A stretch of 64,000 nucleotides of DNA. Source: Plasmopara viticola (lineage: Eukaryota > Oomycota > Peronosporomycetes > Peronosporales > Peronosporaceae). The notes beneath the pieces are model-generated. The model saw only the letters and a program-made list of their open reading frames with translations. It searched no databases and was not told the DNA's origin. Both the position numbers and the translations under genes were made by a program. Shown here one piece after another: positions 35,452 through 46,463 of the stretch. The stretch covers positions 186,001 through 250,000 of the forward strand of contig MBPM02000009.1 in the NCBI GenBank assembly GCA_001695595.3, written 5' to 3'. The stretch's first letter is position 1, and each line of letters opens with the position of its first letter.

Positions 35452-36165
35452 AAGCTCCTTGAATCTGGTTGTACAAGATTCAGAGGGAGATCACGTAGCA
35501 TGACTTAGCTTTGATCGATCCAGCCACGTATGACCTACATCAATCGATCCGTTTTCACGCTGATGCTGATGTTCACTACGAGAATCAAACTCGATTCAAC
35601 AAGGGAGTGGCGATTCGATCTTGTTTCGGTATAGTTACCTAGCTAAAAAAGAGACTTTCGCTTGCATATCTCTTGAATCTTGAAGTTATGCTCACTTGCC
35701 AACTTCAACCTGAAAGTTAAGTTTGGTCAGCCAAATTCATTTTTGTACAGCGACATATTTACTAAACGCTTCTTTCAGTGTGACCGTTTACACAGCACAC
35801 AGAAAAGACAGAACAATGTCTAGGAGCATGGTTACCGGCAGAATTAAATTTATCCCAACTTTTATAATCCTTTATGTGCTGTTGTGGACACTATCTGGTC
35901 AATCAGCCTAACGTTGCCCTTGCGGGTGGTGTCGCATCAATTAAAGACTGCCTGGAGCGTTCTTGGACCCGTCGTCGCAAGCCTCGCATCTGATTTAACC
36001 ATACGTCGCGCTTGGAGGCTTGCAAAATGGGCCAGTTGTTCAATAGCTGCTGCAGTATTAATCCATTTATGGTTTATGTGAAGACCAGGGCATTAGGCTG
36101 CCGTGCAATCTGTCCTGTGAGGCCCGCTTTTTGTCTTTTTGGCGAGCTTAAAAGAGTAGGGACCG
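35452..36165. other. Intergenic, nothing recognised
   Basis: Flank of the copia insertion. A frame at 35723-35911 (+) has no motif. The sequence grades into the LINE remnant on the right. Confidence 0.45.
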
Positions 36166-38000
36166 TTAATTCTCGATTCTTTTTTGCGAGGCTAAAACAT
36201 TTGACTGTATACGGGCAATAGAGGCCTGCTCTCGGTTATGAGCAGGCCCACGGGGTCTTATAAGAGCCACGCCATCGCAAATACACGTGGGCTTAAGCTG
36301 GACGACCAGGTCTGCGCTTATGCCCCGAGACCGATTTCCAAAATAATGTGGGAATCTTAGTCTCCAGCAGCGAATGTTACGGAGCGCCACTTAATGGAAA
36401 CTGGCTTCGAACACTTACGTCATACGTAGTTGACGATCGGGTGTTGGTAGTAAGGTTTCTCATATTAGAATCGAATTTTTTGAGTTCCTACTTGTTAATT
36501 ACATAGCGCCCAGAAATGCCGCCTTATAGTTTGTATCATTATTTTAGTAAAAGAACCTGACCTTATAAGGTGCAAACTCTCCAACGCTAAATCAAATCGA
36601 TTGATCTAGAGCCCTCGTGCTCAAAGTTTTGAGTCTAAGCACATAGTTGGTACGCGAAAGATGATGATCTACTTGAGTAGGAGCCAGAAGATGCCGATGA
36701 CAATACCATACACGCATTATGAAGAAATTGCGTTAGTGCATTAGAACAATTTCAGAGCTTTGAAAGCTCAAGAAGCGGTCAGTTACGAGCTTCTTCGGCA
36801 CGAGGACCCCACAAAAATGCCCAAAAGCGTAGTATGCTCACCGTTGCTTAAAATTTTGCGGCCAAATACTGTGCAATAATGGTGTCAAAACGAGACGGTT
36901 GACGTCCAGGGGCGAAGTATGACTGCTCAATCCAATTTCAATTACGAAGCAATTGTAGTGCAGAAGTTTCGAGACCAAGCAATTAATAACGGACCTGATG
37001 GAGATCGTAGACATGTCCATTTACATCAACGACAAAGCTAAAACAAGGATGGGTATTGTTTCGAATACTGTTGAAAAGTCTCGATTTAAAAAACAAAAGG
37101 TAGCACAGGAGATATTTTGTAATTAAGACGCAGAAATCTGGCGATAGCGGGTCTCCTTGGTACCCAAATTGAAGTATTGTAATCGAGAATGGGACTTGTA
37201 TGAATGCCTCACTTGACAAGGGCAAAATCCAGTGCTGAAAACCAGAGATTTAGCTTGCCGATTGACACGGTCGAAAGCCTTGACAAAATTGAGACGAGTG
37301 GCACCGGTAGAAGCTCTTATAACAAAATCAGTGAAGTGATTTTGAAGATCAAAGAAGTGACGTGACGCGCGGCGGATATACAGACCAGGTACAAATGCGA
37401 ATTGGTCGTCTTCTAAGTGCGCATTTACAGCTTGATTAAGTTTCAATGCCAAATCTTTCGGTCCAAACTTAGCGTCGTGGTTCAGATACGTAAGTGGACG
37501 GTACTTCAAAGGATTTGAACGACTGTTTAGCGATAGGTAAGAGCGACGTTGGAACTTAGTCATGCGTTCAAGTCAGAGCTGGAACGCATATAACACATCA
37601 AGCACCAGTGCTCATTTGGACAAAAGCTGATATTCGATCACGAAACTCTTTCATTGTCCCGAGTGTTTGATAGCGTAATACATGCCTTTGGTTGTAGTGG
37701 TGCGACAAACGATGATTTTTGAAAAAGTCGGGTCTCCGGCTGCTGTGCTGCAAACTGGGTGAAGCTTTTTAACGTTGAAACTTTGGGGCCGAATATTGGA
37801 ATCCTTCAAATTTGACTGGAACACAGGGCCTAAATAATTATAACAAGTTAAAATGACTACATATAAATGCAACAATTTATAGGTATACCGACCGAAAAAA
37901 CTAAGAGGGTTTGCCCTGTCTCCTAAAAAAACCAAATACAGTACCTTAGAGGAAGGTTTGGCATAAGCCACATTTAAATCAAATCTCAAAACAGGATTGC
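36166..38000 (-). mobile_element. Decayed LINE with reverse-transcriptase fragments
   Basis: Minus-strand frames carry RT motifs in order. At 37123-37563 are RPLTYLNHDAKFGPKDLAL, DDQFAFVPGLYIRR and NFVKAFDRVN; at 36983-37225 is FGYQGDPLSPDFCVLI. These match the conserved blocks of L1-like non-LTR reverse transcriptases (RPI-LLN, Q-GFVPGR, D--KAFD, QG-PLSP). The region around 36350-37100 is also similar to 41205-41790 on the same strand. Many stops and shifts make it inert. The 36166-36390 frame probably belongs to the C-terminal part. Confidence 0.7.
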
Positions 38001-39269
38001 GCTCTCGAAGTGCCGTATGACAGACAGTAAAAAGCTTAATGAATTTTTTGACAGTGTTACACCCTCAAGTCACTTGAAGCAAGAGCGAACAAACGCTCAG
38101 CTTCCCAACTAGCCAGAAGTAAATAATCAATCGTGTAACCGTTTTGTGTTTTTGTAATTGAGAAAAATACGCACGCGGCGCCTTTGCTCGTCTAAAATGT
38201 ACCCTGGGTTGCGAGCAGGATTTAATGTAGTCAAGAGGTGGTGTAGATTAATTCCAAGCAGGTACTGGATGTATTTACGATGTAAAAGCCATAGTGGTCA
38301 TTCAAATGGCGCTGTTGTAACCGAGACGTTGTATCCAGGAACGACATGTAATAAAAGACAAGCTTCGCTGTGTTATGAAGAATCCATACTTGCAAGGCAA
38401 TTTCCAATTCTGTTTGTCAAGTTGAGTCCATTACATGTCCTGTATTGAAGGATTTTAAAGACGCCAGAAATTTAATTGACCCAAACCATATATCCCTTAG
38501 AAAAGCTCTGGCCTCTCGTTTTCATGATATCGGAGAAGGACGGGCTTGATCGAGTTTAAAATTTATAGTGATAGATAATTTACCGAACACCAATGGTAGA
38601 CCAAGTAATCACAATTGCGCAGTAGAGCACTAAAAAGTATTGTGCGGTCGCTAAAAAGATACGTATATAAACCACGCAGATAAGTATTTGCTTAACGTCA
38701 AGCTGTGCAGCTACATCCAAAACCGATTATTCAGTATTGGGTCGATCGCCTAACGTTTCAAAGATTTTCGAAGAGGTGGCCTCACGAAAGGCAATAGTGA
38801 CCTTAATGAGGTTTTAGTAAAGATTTGGTTGCTAGTTGGACTGGTAAAGGCAAGGTTTCGAGGCCGCTGCGCGAAGAAAACAGTCACATTTTCGTGAGAT
38901 TGAAGATACATTAGAGGTTTGAAATCAACTTAAGCCTTTAGAGTGACTGTCTACACCTCAAATGCAAACGCAATTCTTATGATTTACACAAAATCGCGAG
39001 CGTTTTACGTGTAAGCCTCGCATCGCAAGCTATATCTATATTCATGGCGTATTGCGGCTGCACACTTCAATGTATTAAAAATGTGTTCTTATGGGCTTTC
39101 AATATGCACTTTCATTTTTGCTTTATAATATTAGAGCGAATTGTGCGCGGTGGGAGCCGTTTACACTAACCAATCTACGTGGCTCGACTGTTTGCGTGAA
39201 AAAGTCCGTATCCCTTATTCAAACGGAGACATCGCCTGGCAACACTCGGGCTCGAGTAGTTATGAAGAA
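38001..39269. other. Intergenic, nothing recognised
   Basis: No motif-bearing frame. It may contain further 5' parts of the neighbouring LINE remnant, too eroded to read. Confidence 0.4.
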
Positions 39270-41800
39270 GACGAATCTTTCTTAGGTCTTGAATTCGGTA
39301 TGGATTTGTAATGACGGAAGTCAATAGCTAAGTTTACCCGCCGGATTTGAAAGTTGACAGGCGTGTATCGCGAAAGCGGTCGCCTTTATGTATGATTAAT
39401 TTGCTACCGCGCAAGGAATGAACTGACCAAATTATAGCTTCTCCATTTAAATAAGGAATAATAAGCTTGGAGCGCAATAAAGCGTGTGAAGCCCGCCGGT
39501 TGAAAGAAATGACAACCATGTATCGCGAAAGCGATCTCCTCAAAATATGAGTAACCGTGTGGCCGCGCGAGGAAAGAACGGAACTGGCGCAGTATTCCGA
39601 TATAGGAATATAAAGCTCAAATAGCAATAAAGCGTGTAAAAGCTTTTAATGATTGAGCTTAACAAAATTTACATGGCTTATAAAGTGTGAAATAGCAGTA
39701 GAGTTTATAAAGTTTGAAAAAGCGCAGAAGCGCAGTACAGCTTATAAAACGAATAAAGCGTAAAAAGCGCATAAAACTTTATAAAGCTTAACAAGCTATA
39801 AAGTGGGTACCGTGAAAGAATTTTACATCGTGAATCGTAGCGATCTTCGCAAACGACATAACTCCACATTCGCGTGAAGTAAAGTTGACTACATGTCGCA
39901 TATCCAAGTTTGAAAAAATATTGTACAGAACCAAAAGTAAAGTGCTCGAAGTTCAGTACAATAAATTAAAAAAGTTTGACCCGGTAAATGGGTCTTCGGA
40001 AAGTGCCGAATCCATTCATGTCTCTAAATGGAAGTAGCCGAAATTTGTGCCGGTGCGAGTTTGCAAGCCGTGAGCAGGTAGAAGTATTAAATTGCTTCTG
40101 TAAATGAAGGCGTATCATTGTTAAGTACTGCCCATATATTGGATAGAAGGCGCACCGCGTATTGCCTTCTTTCGATTTATTTATAATGTCTGGAGGAAGC
40201 AGCATAAAAAGGTTAGAGATTACAATAGGCAGATTAATGCCATAGATATGCTGGAGATAACTTGGCACAATTAAGGCGACGAGAAACAGCCCGTGATCCC
40301 CGCGAATAGAAGTAGCAAAGATCCGTTCGGTCGGGAAAGGAATAGCCGCCGAATATTTCATGCTGTAAGAATTCAATATTGAATATTTAAGAGTTGCAGG
40401 TTAAAAACAGCGATCAACGCAATTTCTGTCTTGAGTATGCAAATCCCAAGTCATTATGTTGAAGTCACAACAGAAAATCTGAAAAGACAGGGAGAATATC
40501 GCGATAAAGCCATCGCTGTGTAGACCGAGGATGAACTGGCAGCGCGAAATTGTAAAGTCCCAGCGACTGTAATGGAAGTTGAACAAGTAAATCCGCGTGA
40601 AGGAGGCGGCAAATCATCGTTGTTTGCTTGAACAATGTCGTACTCGTCAAATTTTCATGGAAAGTAGAAAGCATGGTTGCCGAAGGATCGGGTTGATAGC
40701 AAATGTGCCATATTAAGCAAATACTTTTAGTCTCAGCACCAGGCTCTCGGCCACTTGAGTAAGAGAGCCAGCCGATCAAAAGGAGGACCCGGATAAAGCA
40801 TTTCGAAGCGTTAAGGCGTCAAGTACCAAGCTAACCACTGGCAAACGACAGAAATTTGTAAAGTTCGTTGACGGAATAAATACTGATAAGCTTTACGATA
40901 AAGTAGTGCCAAGCTTTTTTGGGCATAAGAAAGACACTGTTCCAAAAATGCCAAGACGGCTTAGTAAAGACCGCATTGGTTTTTACAAGCTGAAATATAA
41001 TGTTAGTGTTCCATACTTAAAGTGCGTGCTTGGTACGCCTTTCCAGCGAGATGTAGTAGTCGAGATTTTGAGGGGCATGTATAGAAAGTATAAGCCAATG
41101 CCTTGACCTTGAAGGATAAGGCACGGATGAACCACTTCGGGGGAGAAATGACTCTTTCTTTGTAGTGCCGAATAAGCTGACAAATTAAATTAACCTGTAG
41201 CAACTACCCCATTCTAAAATAGTGTGAAAATCTCAACCTCAGTAGAGTAATGCGCGGTGTGCCACTTGTTTGGAAAATGGCTTCGAGCACTTAAGTTTTT
41301 TTTGTGGTTGATGATTGGGTGCTGTTTTAAAGCTACTCATGGTAGGATTAAAAAGGTTCCATTCCTCCTTGGAAACCATTTGCACGCTCAAGAAATACCC
41401 ACAGTAACTGAATCATTGGTTTTGATAACAGAAATCGACCTTGTAAGGTACGGGCTCACCAGCGCCAAGCCACGCAGAGCTTTTGAAATCGGAGCAGTTA
41501 GTCGTGCTGTCAGCTTGATGGGCAAAAAGTCCCACTAAAATACCCATAAGTGCAGAGTAGTCTTTGTTGCTCAAAACCCGAGGTCCGATATTGCGTAAAA
41601 TGTGTAGTAAGCCGGAGTCGGCCGATACTCAGGGACAAAGTGGGAATATGATTGTTTTATTCGTGTCAATTGTATGGTGTTTGCAATTCAAAACTCTATA
41701 ACTCGGGCGAGAAATAATGGATCCTGGTGGAGATTGTCGACAAAAAAGTAAGATCATCAGCACATGCAGGAAAATAGGTGAATACTACCGACATTATCGG
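39270..41800 (-). mobile_element. Second decayed copy of the L1-like LINE, 3' half
   Basis: Reading leftward on the minus strand, the RT catalytic block is at about 41750-41770 (ACADDLTFL, a YADD motif with Tyr changed to Cys). The region similar to 36350-37100 follows, then the C-terminal and 3' UTR region (39270-40930) shared with 9470-11000. At 39347-39600 a ~147 bp unit beginning GCCGG.TTGAAAG and containing TATCGCGAAAGCG is tandemly duplicated with divergence. The A/T-rich AAAGC.TATAAA zone is at 39600-39800. No intact coding frame remains. Confidence 0.6.
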
Positions 41801-42037
41801 TTGTCACAGAGTGAAGAGCACTTGTTAAGCAGCAAACACCGCGAGGTTTGAGCTGCTCAACCCTGTTGGTCGAGGTGAAGTCGGTGCGACAAAAAAAAAT
41901 CGAGGCGGTCGAAGGCGAAGACGGCCGGAGAGTATGAGTGGATCACGGACAGACGGGTCTGAGCGTTGTCGCAAATGTGCCTTTTTCTTGTGCACTTGCG
42001 CAAAAGAAGGCAAATTGACACACATTTGTCACGCATT

Positions 42038-42361
42038 AGCTTGGAAAAGGTTGGGGTGACGCCCTCCTTCCAAGCGCGGAGGCTAAATGCTCGCGCGCTT
42101 CGGGCAGGTGCTCTCGGGTACTGCAGGTCTGTAACGAGTCTCACCCTCGACGCGACGGTCTCCAGCACCGGGCGCCACCTGGGCTCTTACCAAGTCAGAG
42201 CTAAGCAAAATAATGGAAGACCCTCACGACCTCGGTGCTGGCTGCACTGCCCGCCGAACGAGACCCGACGTATGCGGACACCACTCCATGCCGTGGACTA
42301 GCCGACTGAGCCTAGCACGTGCATAACTTGGCAACGCAATAACGTAATACATTACATTACA
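42038..42361 (+). mobile_element. Short LINE derivative, 12 bp TSD, beside the VTT gene
   Basis: Flanked by TTGTCACGCATT at 42026-42037 and 42362-42373. Plus-strand order is 5' segment from GGAAAAGGTTGGGGTGACGC, RT piece (GCGCCACCTGGGCTCTTACC), 3' end from ATGGAAGACCCTCACGACC, and a pentanucleotide tail of about three (TACAT) units. It ends 160 bp before the start codon of the VTT/TMEM41-like gene and in the same orientation. Confidence 0.92.
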
Positions 42362-42521
42362 TTGTCACGCATTGTGTGTATGACGACTATACATAAAAAT
42401 GTAAGGTCGAAAAAAGAGCGTTTTTAAAAGAATAACCGTCGCAGCGTACGCACCGCAATCTTTCTCCGTCGTAAGAGGCGCTCCAATTATCACCGGCAAC
42501 GCGACTACGCGACTAGCATAG

Positions 42522-43289
42522 ATGCAGGAGTCGCCGTGTGGCTGGCATCGCGATGTGCAGGTGTTGGGTATGATTTTTGCAGCCAGCACGGCACTCCTCG
42601 GCGTGACGCTGCATTCGCTGGTGGTCTCGTCGCTTACGAACGCAGAGTGGTCAGCGCTGCACTTGCCTACGTCTCTGGAGACCGCGCAGCAGCTGGGCGA
42701 GACGCTGCAACGCTTCGCAGCGCGCCAACCGAGTTCACTGCTGCTCGCACACATGGGGTGCTACCTGTATTTGCAAACGTTTGCGATCCCGGGTACCGTG
42801 TTTTTTAATCTTTTGAGTGGCGCGTTGTTTGGTGTGACGCTGGGATTTCCTCTATGTTTGGCCTACAACACACTGGGCTCGGTTTTCATGTTTCTTTTGT
42901 CGCGCCACTTTGGCCGCCGCGTCGTCACGCGCTTTTTCCCGCGCAAACTTGACAGCTTGAGAGGAATGCTGGACGCGCACCGCGATGAGATGGCGTTGTA
43001 CATGGTCTTTCTACGCGTGTTTCCATTTACGCCCAATTGGTTCATTAACATGGCGTCGCCTCATCTGGCTATTCCGTTACGCCAATTTACTCTGGGCCCG
43101 CTCATCGGTCTCATCCCGTACAACTTTTTGAGCTGCAAAGCTGGCCTTATTCTACGAGAGCTACGATCCCGCGGAGACATTATTGATCGAGATACTACTA
43201 TCCAACTGATTGTAGTGGCCTTTGTGGGGGGTCTTGTATTACCTAGACTAAAGAAGCACTTTGCTGCAACTTCCACCAAGGTGGATTAA
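42522..43289 (+). CDS. VTT-domain membrane protein, TMEM41-like
   Basis: A single exon of 255 residues. A hydrophobic segment at ~14-35 is followed by a luminal or cytosolic stretch and then the VTT/SNARE-associated Golgi domain at ~80-225. Motifs are LQTFAIPGTVFFNLLSGALF (84-103), the Gly-Ser-Phe region with LLSRHFGRRVV, and FLRVFPFTPNWFINMASPHL (163-182), which is close to TMEM41/DedA proteins and contains the re-entrant-loop signature. A C-terminal helix near 227-242 ends in a basic tail. TMEM41B and VMP1 relatives are ER lipid scramblases used in autophagy and lipid transfer; the role here is inferred. It is convergent with the TBC gene, with 111 bp between stop codons. The first Met is chosen, but Met17 is possible. 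Confidence 0.88.
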   Translation: MQESPCGWHRDVQVLGMIFAASTALLGVTLHSLVVSSLTNAEWSALHLPTSLETAQQLGETLQRFAARQPSSLLLAHMGCYLYLQTFAIPGTVFFNLLSGALFGVTLGFPLCLAYNTLGSVFMFLLSRHFGRRVVTRFFPRKLDSLRGMLDAHRDEMALYMVFLRVFPFTPNWFINMASPHLAIPLRQFTLGPLIGLIPYNFLSCKAGLILRELRSRGDIIDRDTTIQLIVVAFVGGLVLPRLKKHFAATSTKVD

Positions 43290-43400
43290 GTAGAATGGAA
43301 GATGAGTATATATTTTCAATGGATCATTTTAGCGTGCACGCAACATTAATTTCATCGACTTTAGGGACAATTTTATCGTTCAATTAAAATAATGTTCAGC

Positions 43401-44724
43401 CTATGCCTCAGAGAGACTATGATACTCCTCGAGCAATTGGGTAATCTGAGCCTGTTTGATCGGCATTCGAAATGCCAAAGTCAACACTTCGTCGGGGTCC
43501 ACCTGACCGTATAGTATAAGAATAGAGACAATGAACGACCTTAATAAGCACGCACCTTATTGGGCAAATCGCGAAAGTGTTCCATGATTGTTTCAAACTT
43601 GGAGCTCATTAAAGTCTCTACAGACACCAGCGCGACGAACCATTAAATATGTGATTGAATACGACCCAAACATATTAACGTACTTTGCGAAATTTTCATG
43701 AGTGCGAGAGCAACGCGATAAATGACCTTCCACCCGCCGTGTAGGAAGGCATCCCAGACTCGAGTCACAAGCTCAAATGGGAAATTATACGTAAATAAAG
43801 TGAGAAACCATTGAGTAAGGTACATGGTCGGGTGTAAGCCTTCATTCTCGAGGTGAGCTGAAAGCTGTGGCATGAGTTGTTTGAAAAGCCCCTGAAAGAC
43901 AAAAGTCACTTCTGGCACTTTTGGCATGCGCGGGCGGTATAAATCCGCGAGTCCATACCGTTTATGGTTCAAACAGGCCACAAGCAACCAGAAAGCCTGC
44001 TGCTCTGGCATGTAAGAGAGAAACATGGCTGAGATAAATCCCATTCCTTGACAGTAACCGACTTCCGGATCGTGGAGTGAATATGCCTTAAGCACATTCA
44101 TTAGAGCACATTGACCCAGCGAAGACCGATCGTGAAAGAGAGAGTGCTTTGGAAACGTGCGTCCAATATCCCGCGCAATCGTTTCTTCGCAAGGAACATG
44201 AATGGTTTGCAATAGTTGGTGGTAGGCACCTGGATTGTTCAATAACATTTGCGACGACCCTGCAAGGTAGCTCCAAACACGGCCACGCAAAGGTTCAGGC
44301 ACGCCCTTACGGATTCGTTTCTTTAACGTGGCAGCATTCCGTAATCGGCAGACCTCCCAGTCTTCAACTTGTTTGCCAATCATTTTAAGCCATTTCTGCA
44401 AGCGGCGGTTCTCCAGCCATACGGCATGCTTGTAGATTTGCGAGTTACTATGACTACTATGGTAGCGTCTGTATTATAAAATCGTGCGCGAGATCATGTA
44501 AGATATGGCACCGAGTAGGTATGGAAATTAAGCACTCACTTATCGGTAACCAGAAAGCCGTATCGGTCAACGGGTGACAGATGGAAGGAAACTGCACCGT
44601 GCGCTTCTTTCGTGTCAACTTCCTCGACCACTGGACGCGGTAACGAGATCTCGCTGCTCTTGTCGCTCACCTCAGAACATTTTGCATCTTCGGGGCTCAT
44701 AATAGGTCCTTTCTTCTCCGGCAT
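43401..44724 (-). CDS. TBC-domain Rab GTPase-activating protein, 4 exons
   Basis: Exons 44724-44540, 44468-43684, 43617-43556 and 43502-43401 join in phase (introns 71, 66 and 53 bp) to give 377 residues. An N-terminal tail contains a DRYGFLVTDKRYHSSHSN segment, the DRYGF lead-in seen in TBC1D10/EVI5-type proteins. The TBC domain spans ~115-315: RKGVPEPLRGRVW, IARDIGRTFP with the arginine finger (about Arg165), and GYCQGMGF with the glutamine finger (about Gln202). Both catalytic fingers are present, so it should be an active dual-finger GAP. The C-terminus ends with a Glu-rich helix (ITQLLEEYHSLSEA). The target Rab is unknown. Confidence 0.9.
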
Positions 44725-45146
44725 TGCACCCCCAACTTTGCCAGCAAGAAAGACGCAAGTTCACTTGAAAACCTGACCCAGAATGCTCAAAAGCGCTATA
44801 TTTGACGCCCGTCTCTACTTTGCCATAATTAAAGCAAGATACTGATAAAAGCTATTTTAATAAAATGCATGTTAATCTTGCACGATGCCTGCCATTGAAA
44901 GCGACGTCGCGTCGCTTTCAAAGCACAATTTCGCCTCTACTTTTTACCTACACTGGTGCTTAATGATCTAAATGCGTCGTCTATACAGCCACGCTAATAG
45001 GAATTTCACATGCCTACTATCGACACCTTGACGTCAAGCATAAGCATACTGAAGATACTTGAAAAAAAAGTAGTCAACCCAGTACTCAAAAGTAAGTTGA
45101 CTAAAAGCACATGCAAAGCACCACATAATTAATCGTCATCATCCCT
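44725..45146. promoter_or_regulatory. Intergenic between TBC and SLC35F5-like genes
   Basis: 421 bp containing the 5' flank of the TBC gene and the 3' flank of the transporter, both transcribed leftward. A perfect palindrome (44895-44921) lies 171 bp upstream of the TBC start codon. No other element is recognised. Confidence 0.4.
44895..44921. repeat. Perfect 12 bp inverted repeat, 3 bp loop
   Basis: Arms TTGAAAGCGACG and CGTCGCTTTCAA are separated by TCG. It could be a dimeric factor site in the TBC promoter or an RNA hairpin in the 3' region of the transporter transcript. Both are inference. Confidence 0.8.
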
Positions 45147-46412
45147 TTATGTTTCAAATTTGCCGCCGCTGTCATTGCATGAGCGAGCTTTACATTCAAT
45201 GTCTAAGCGGTCCGTAGAGCGCTTCGGGTGGCAATCGTGCTGAATCTGTTTCGTGGCGATATTGATCAACACAAACCCACTTAATACAAGTACAGAGGCG
45301 ATCAAGGTGACGTATGTTGGTGACATGCCGTGGAACCAAAAATCGGCGACGATAGCCATTGGAACCGTCAACGACAGACCAACCGTAGCTATCGTAGGCG
45401 ACGTCAGCAGCACAGCACGAGCCCATAGATAATCCGACAGCACATTATCCAATAATCCCTTGACTCCAATAAGCGTTAAAATTTCAATCGTCAATCCGCT
45501 TAGAGATTCAATAGCCGTATAGTGAAAGAGCAGGACAATCGGCAATAAACATACCATATTCAAAATTCCAATAAAGCCAAAAAAGAGCGAGATACTCACA
45601 CTTTCCTCATTCGGAATGAGACTTCTAATTGCCGTCGTATAGACGCCGTACATGAAGGCAGCAAAGAGTGCCACGAGGTCTCCGAGCACATGATCTGAAC
45701 CACTACTTGTACCTGCGTCGTTAAAGATTGTCGATATATTGCCAGCCATGCAAAGCAACACACCGACCAATTTCATCCAAACAAAAGGCTCTTTAAGCGC
45801 CACAACACTTAGCAAGAAGGTAAAAATGGTAGACGTGGAGCTGACAATCGTGCTGCTAGACACAGTCGTAAGGTTAAGACTCTCATTGTACGTAAAGTTA
45901 GCGATGAACCAAAGGGGCGAGATGATGGCACTGATACGGAAGATCTGGCTGTAACTAGCTTGCACTTTTGTGCGCTGTAGCAGCACTTTGTGACTCGAAT
46001 TGCCATGAGATGGTACGATCCGAAGCCAAACTTTGACCTTTGGTACCAGCACCTGTGACGCGTACCATAGTGGTAAATTGACGGAGAAGAGCGAGATGCC
46101 AACGTAAGTAAGAAAGAATGAGCCTTGAAAGCTCAACTTGTGGAAAATGTACTGCACGAGTACACTCGCGAACGTCCAGATAAGTGCCACAATCACGAGA
46201 AACGTAATGCCGAGCAGCCAATCGAAGGACGAGCGATAACGCGTCTTGCGTGATCCGTTGTGGCTCAGAAGTAGCGCGTCCGATTCTACAAGCGCGTCGC
46301 GCTCAGTTGTTTCGCCATCGGACGACGTGGTGAGCGTGGGCGACGTAGACAACGCGCGCTCGGCATCGGATCCGTAGCCCATGGGAAAAGTGAGACTGTA
46401 TTGAGTGTGCAT
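45147..46412 (-). CDS. SLC35F5-like drug/metabolite-type transporter
   Basis: A single exon of 421 residues. A Ser/Thr-rich N-terminal tail (~1-60) with a possible alternative start at Met11 precedes about ten membrane helices (~66-390). Landmarks are WLLGITFLVIVALIWTFASV (65-84), the Ser/Thr-rich VSSSTIVSSTSTIFTFLLSV helix, FMYGVYTTAIRSLIP, and DNVLSDYLWARAVLLTSPTI. These match the SLC35F/EamA-type family and best resemble SLC35F5 and fungal vacuolar relatives. The substrate is unknown and location is probably an endomembrane. A partial broken copy of the first half lies at 16984-17715. Confidence 0.9.
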   Translation of the reverse strand: MHTQYSLTFPMGYGSDAERALSTSPTLTTSSDGETTERDALVESDALLLSHNGSRKTRYRSSFDWLLGITFLVIVALIWTFASVLVQYIFHKLSFQGSFFLTYVGISLFSVNLPLWYASQVLVPKVKVWLRIVPSHGNSSHKVLLQRTKVQASYSQIFRISAIISPLWFIANFTYNESLNLTTVSSSTIVSSTSTIFTFLLSVVALKEPFVWMKLVGVLLCMAGNISTIFNDAGTSSGSDHVLGDLVALFAAFMYGVYTTAIRSLIPNEESVSISLFFGFIGILNMVCLLPIVLLFHYTAIESLSGLTIEILTLIGVKGLLDNVLSDYLWARAVLLTSPTIATVGLSLTVPMAIVADFWFHGMSPTYVTLIASVLVLSGFVLINIATKQIQHDCHPKRSTDRLDIECKARSCNDSGGKFET

Positions 46413-46463
46413 AAAAGGTAAAGCAAATTTTGAACCAATTACGGCCAGCCAAACTGCGACGTC

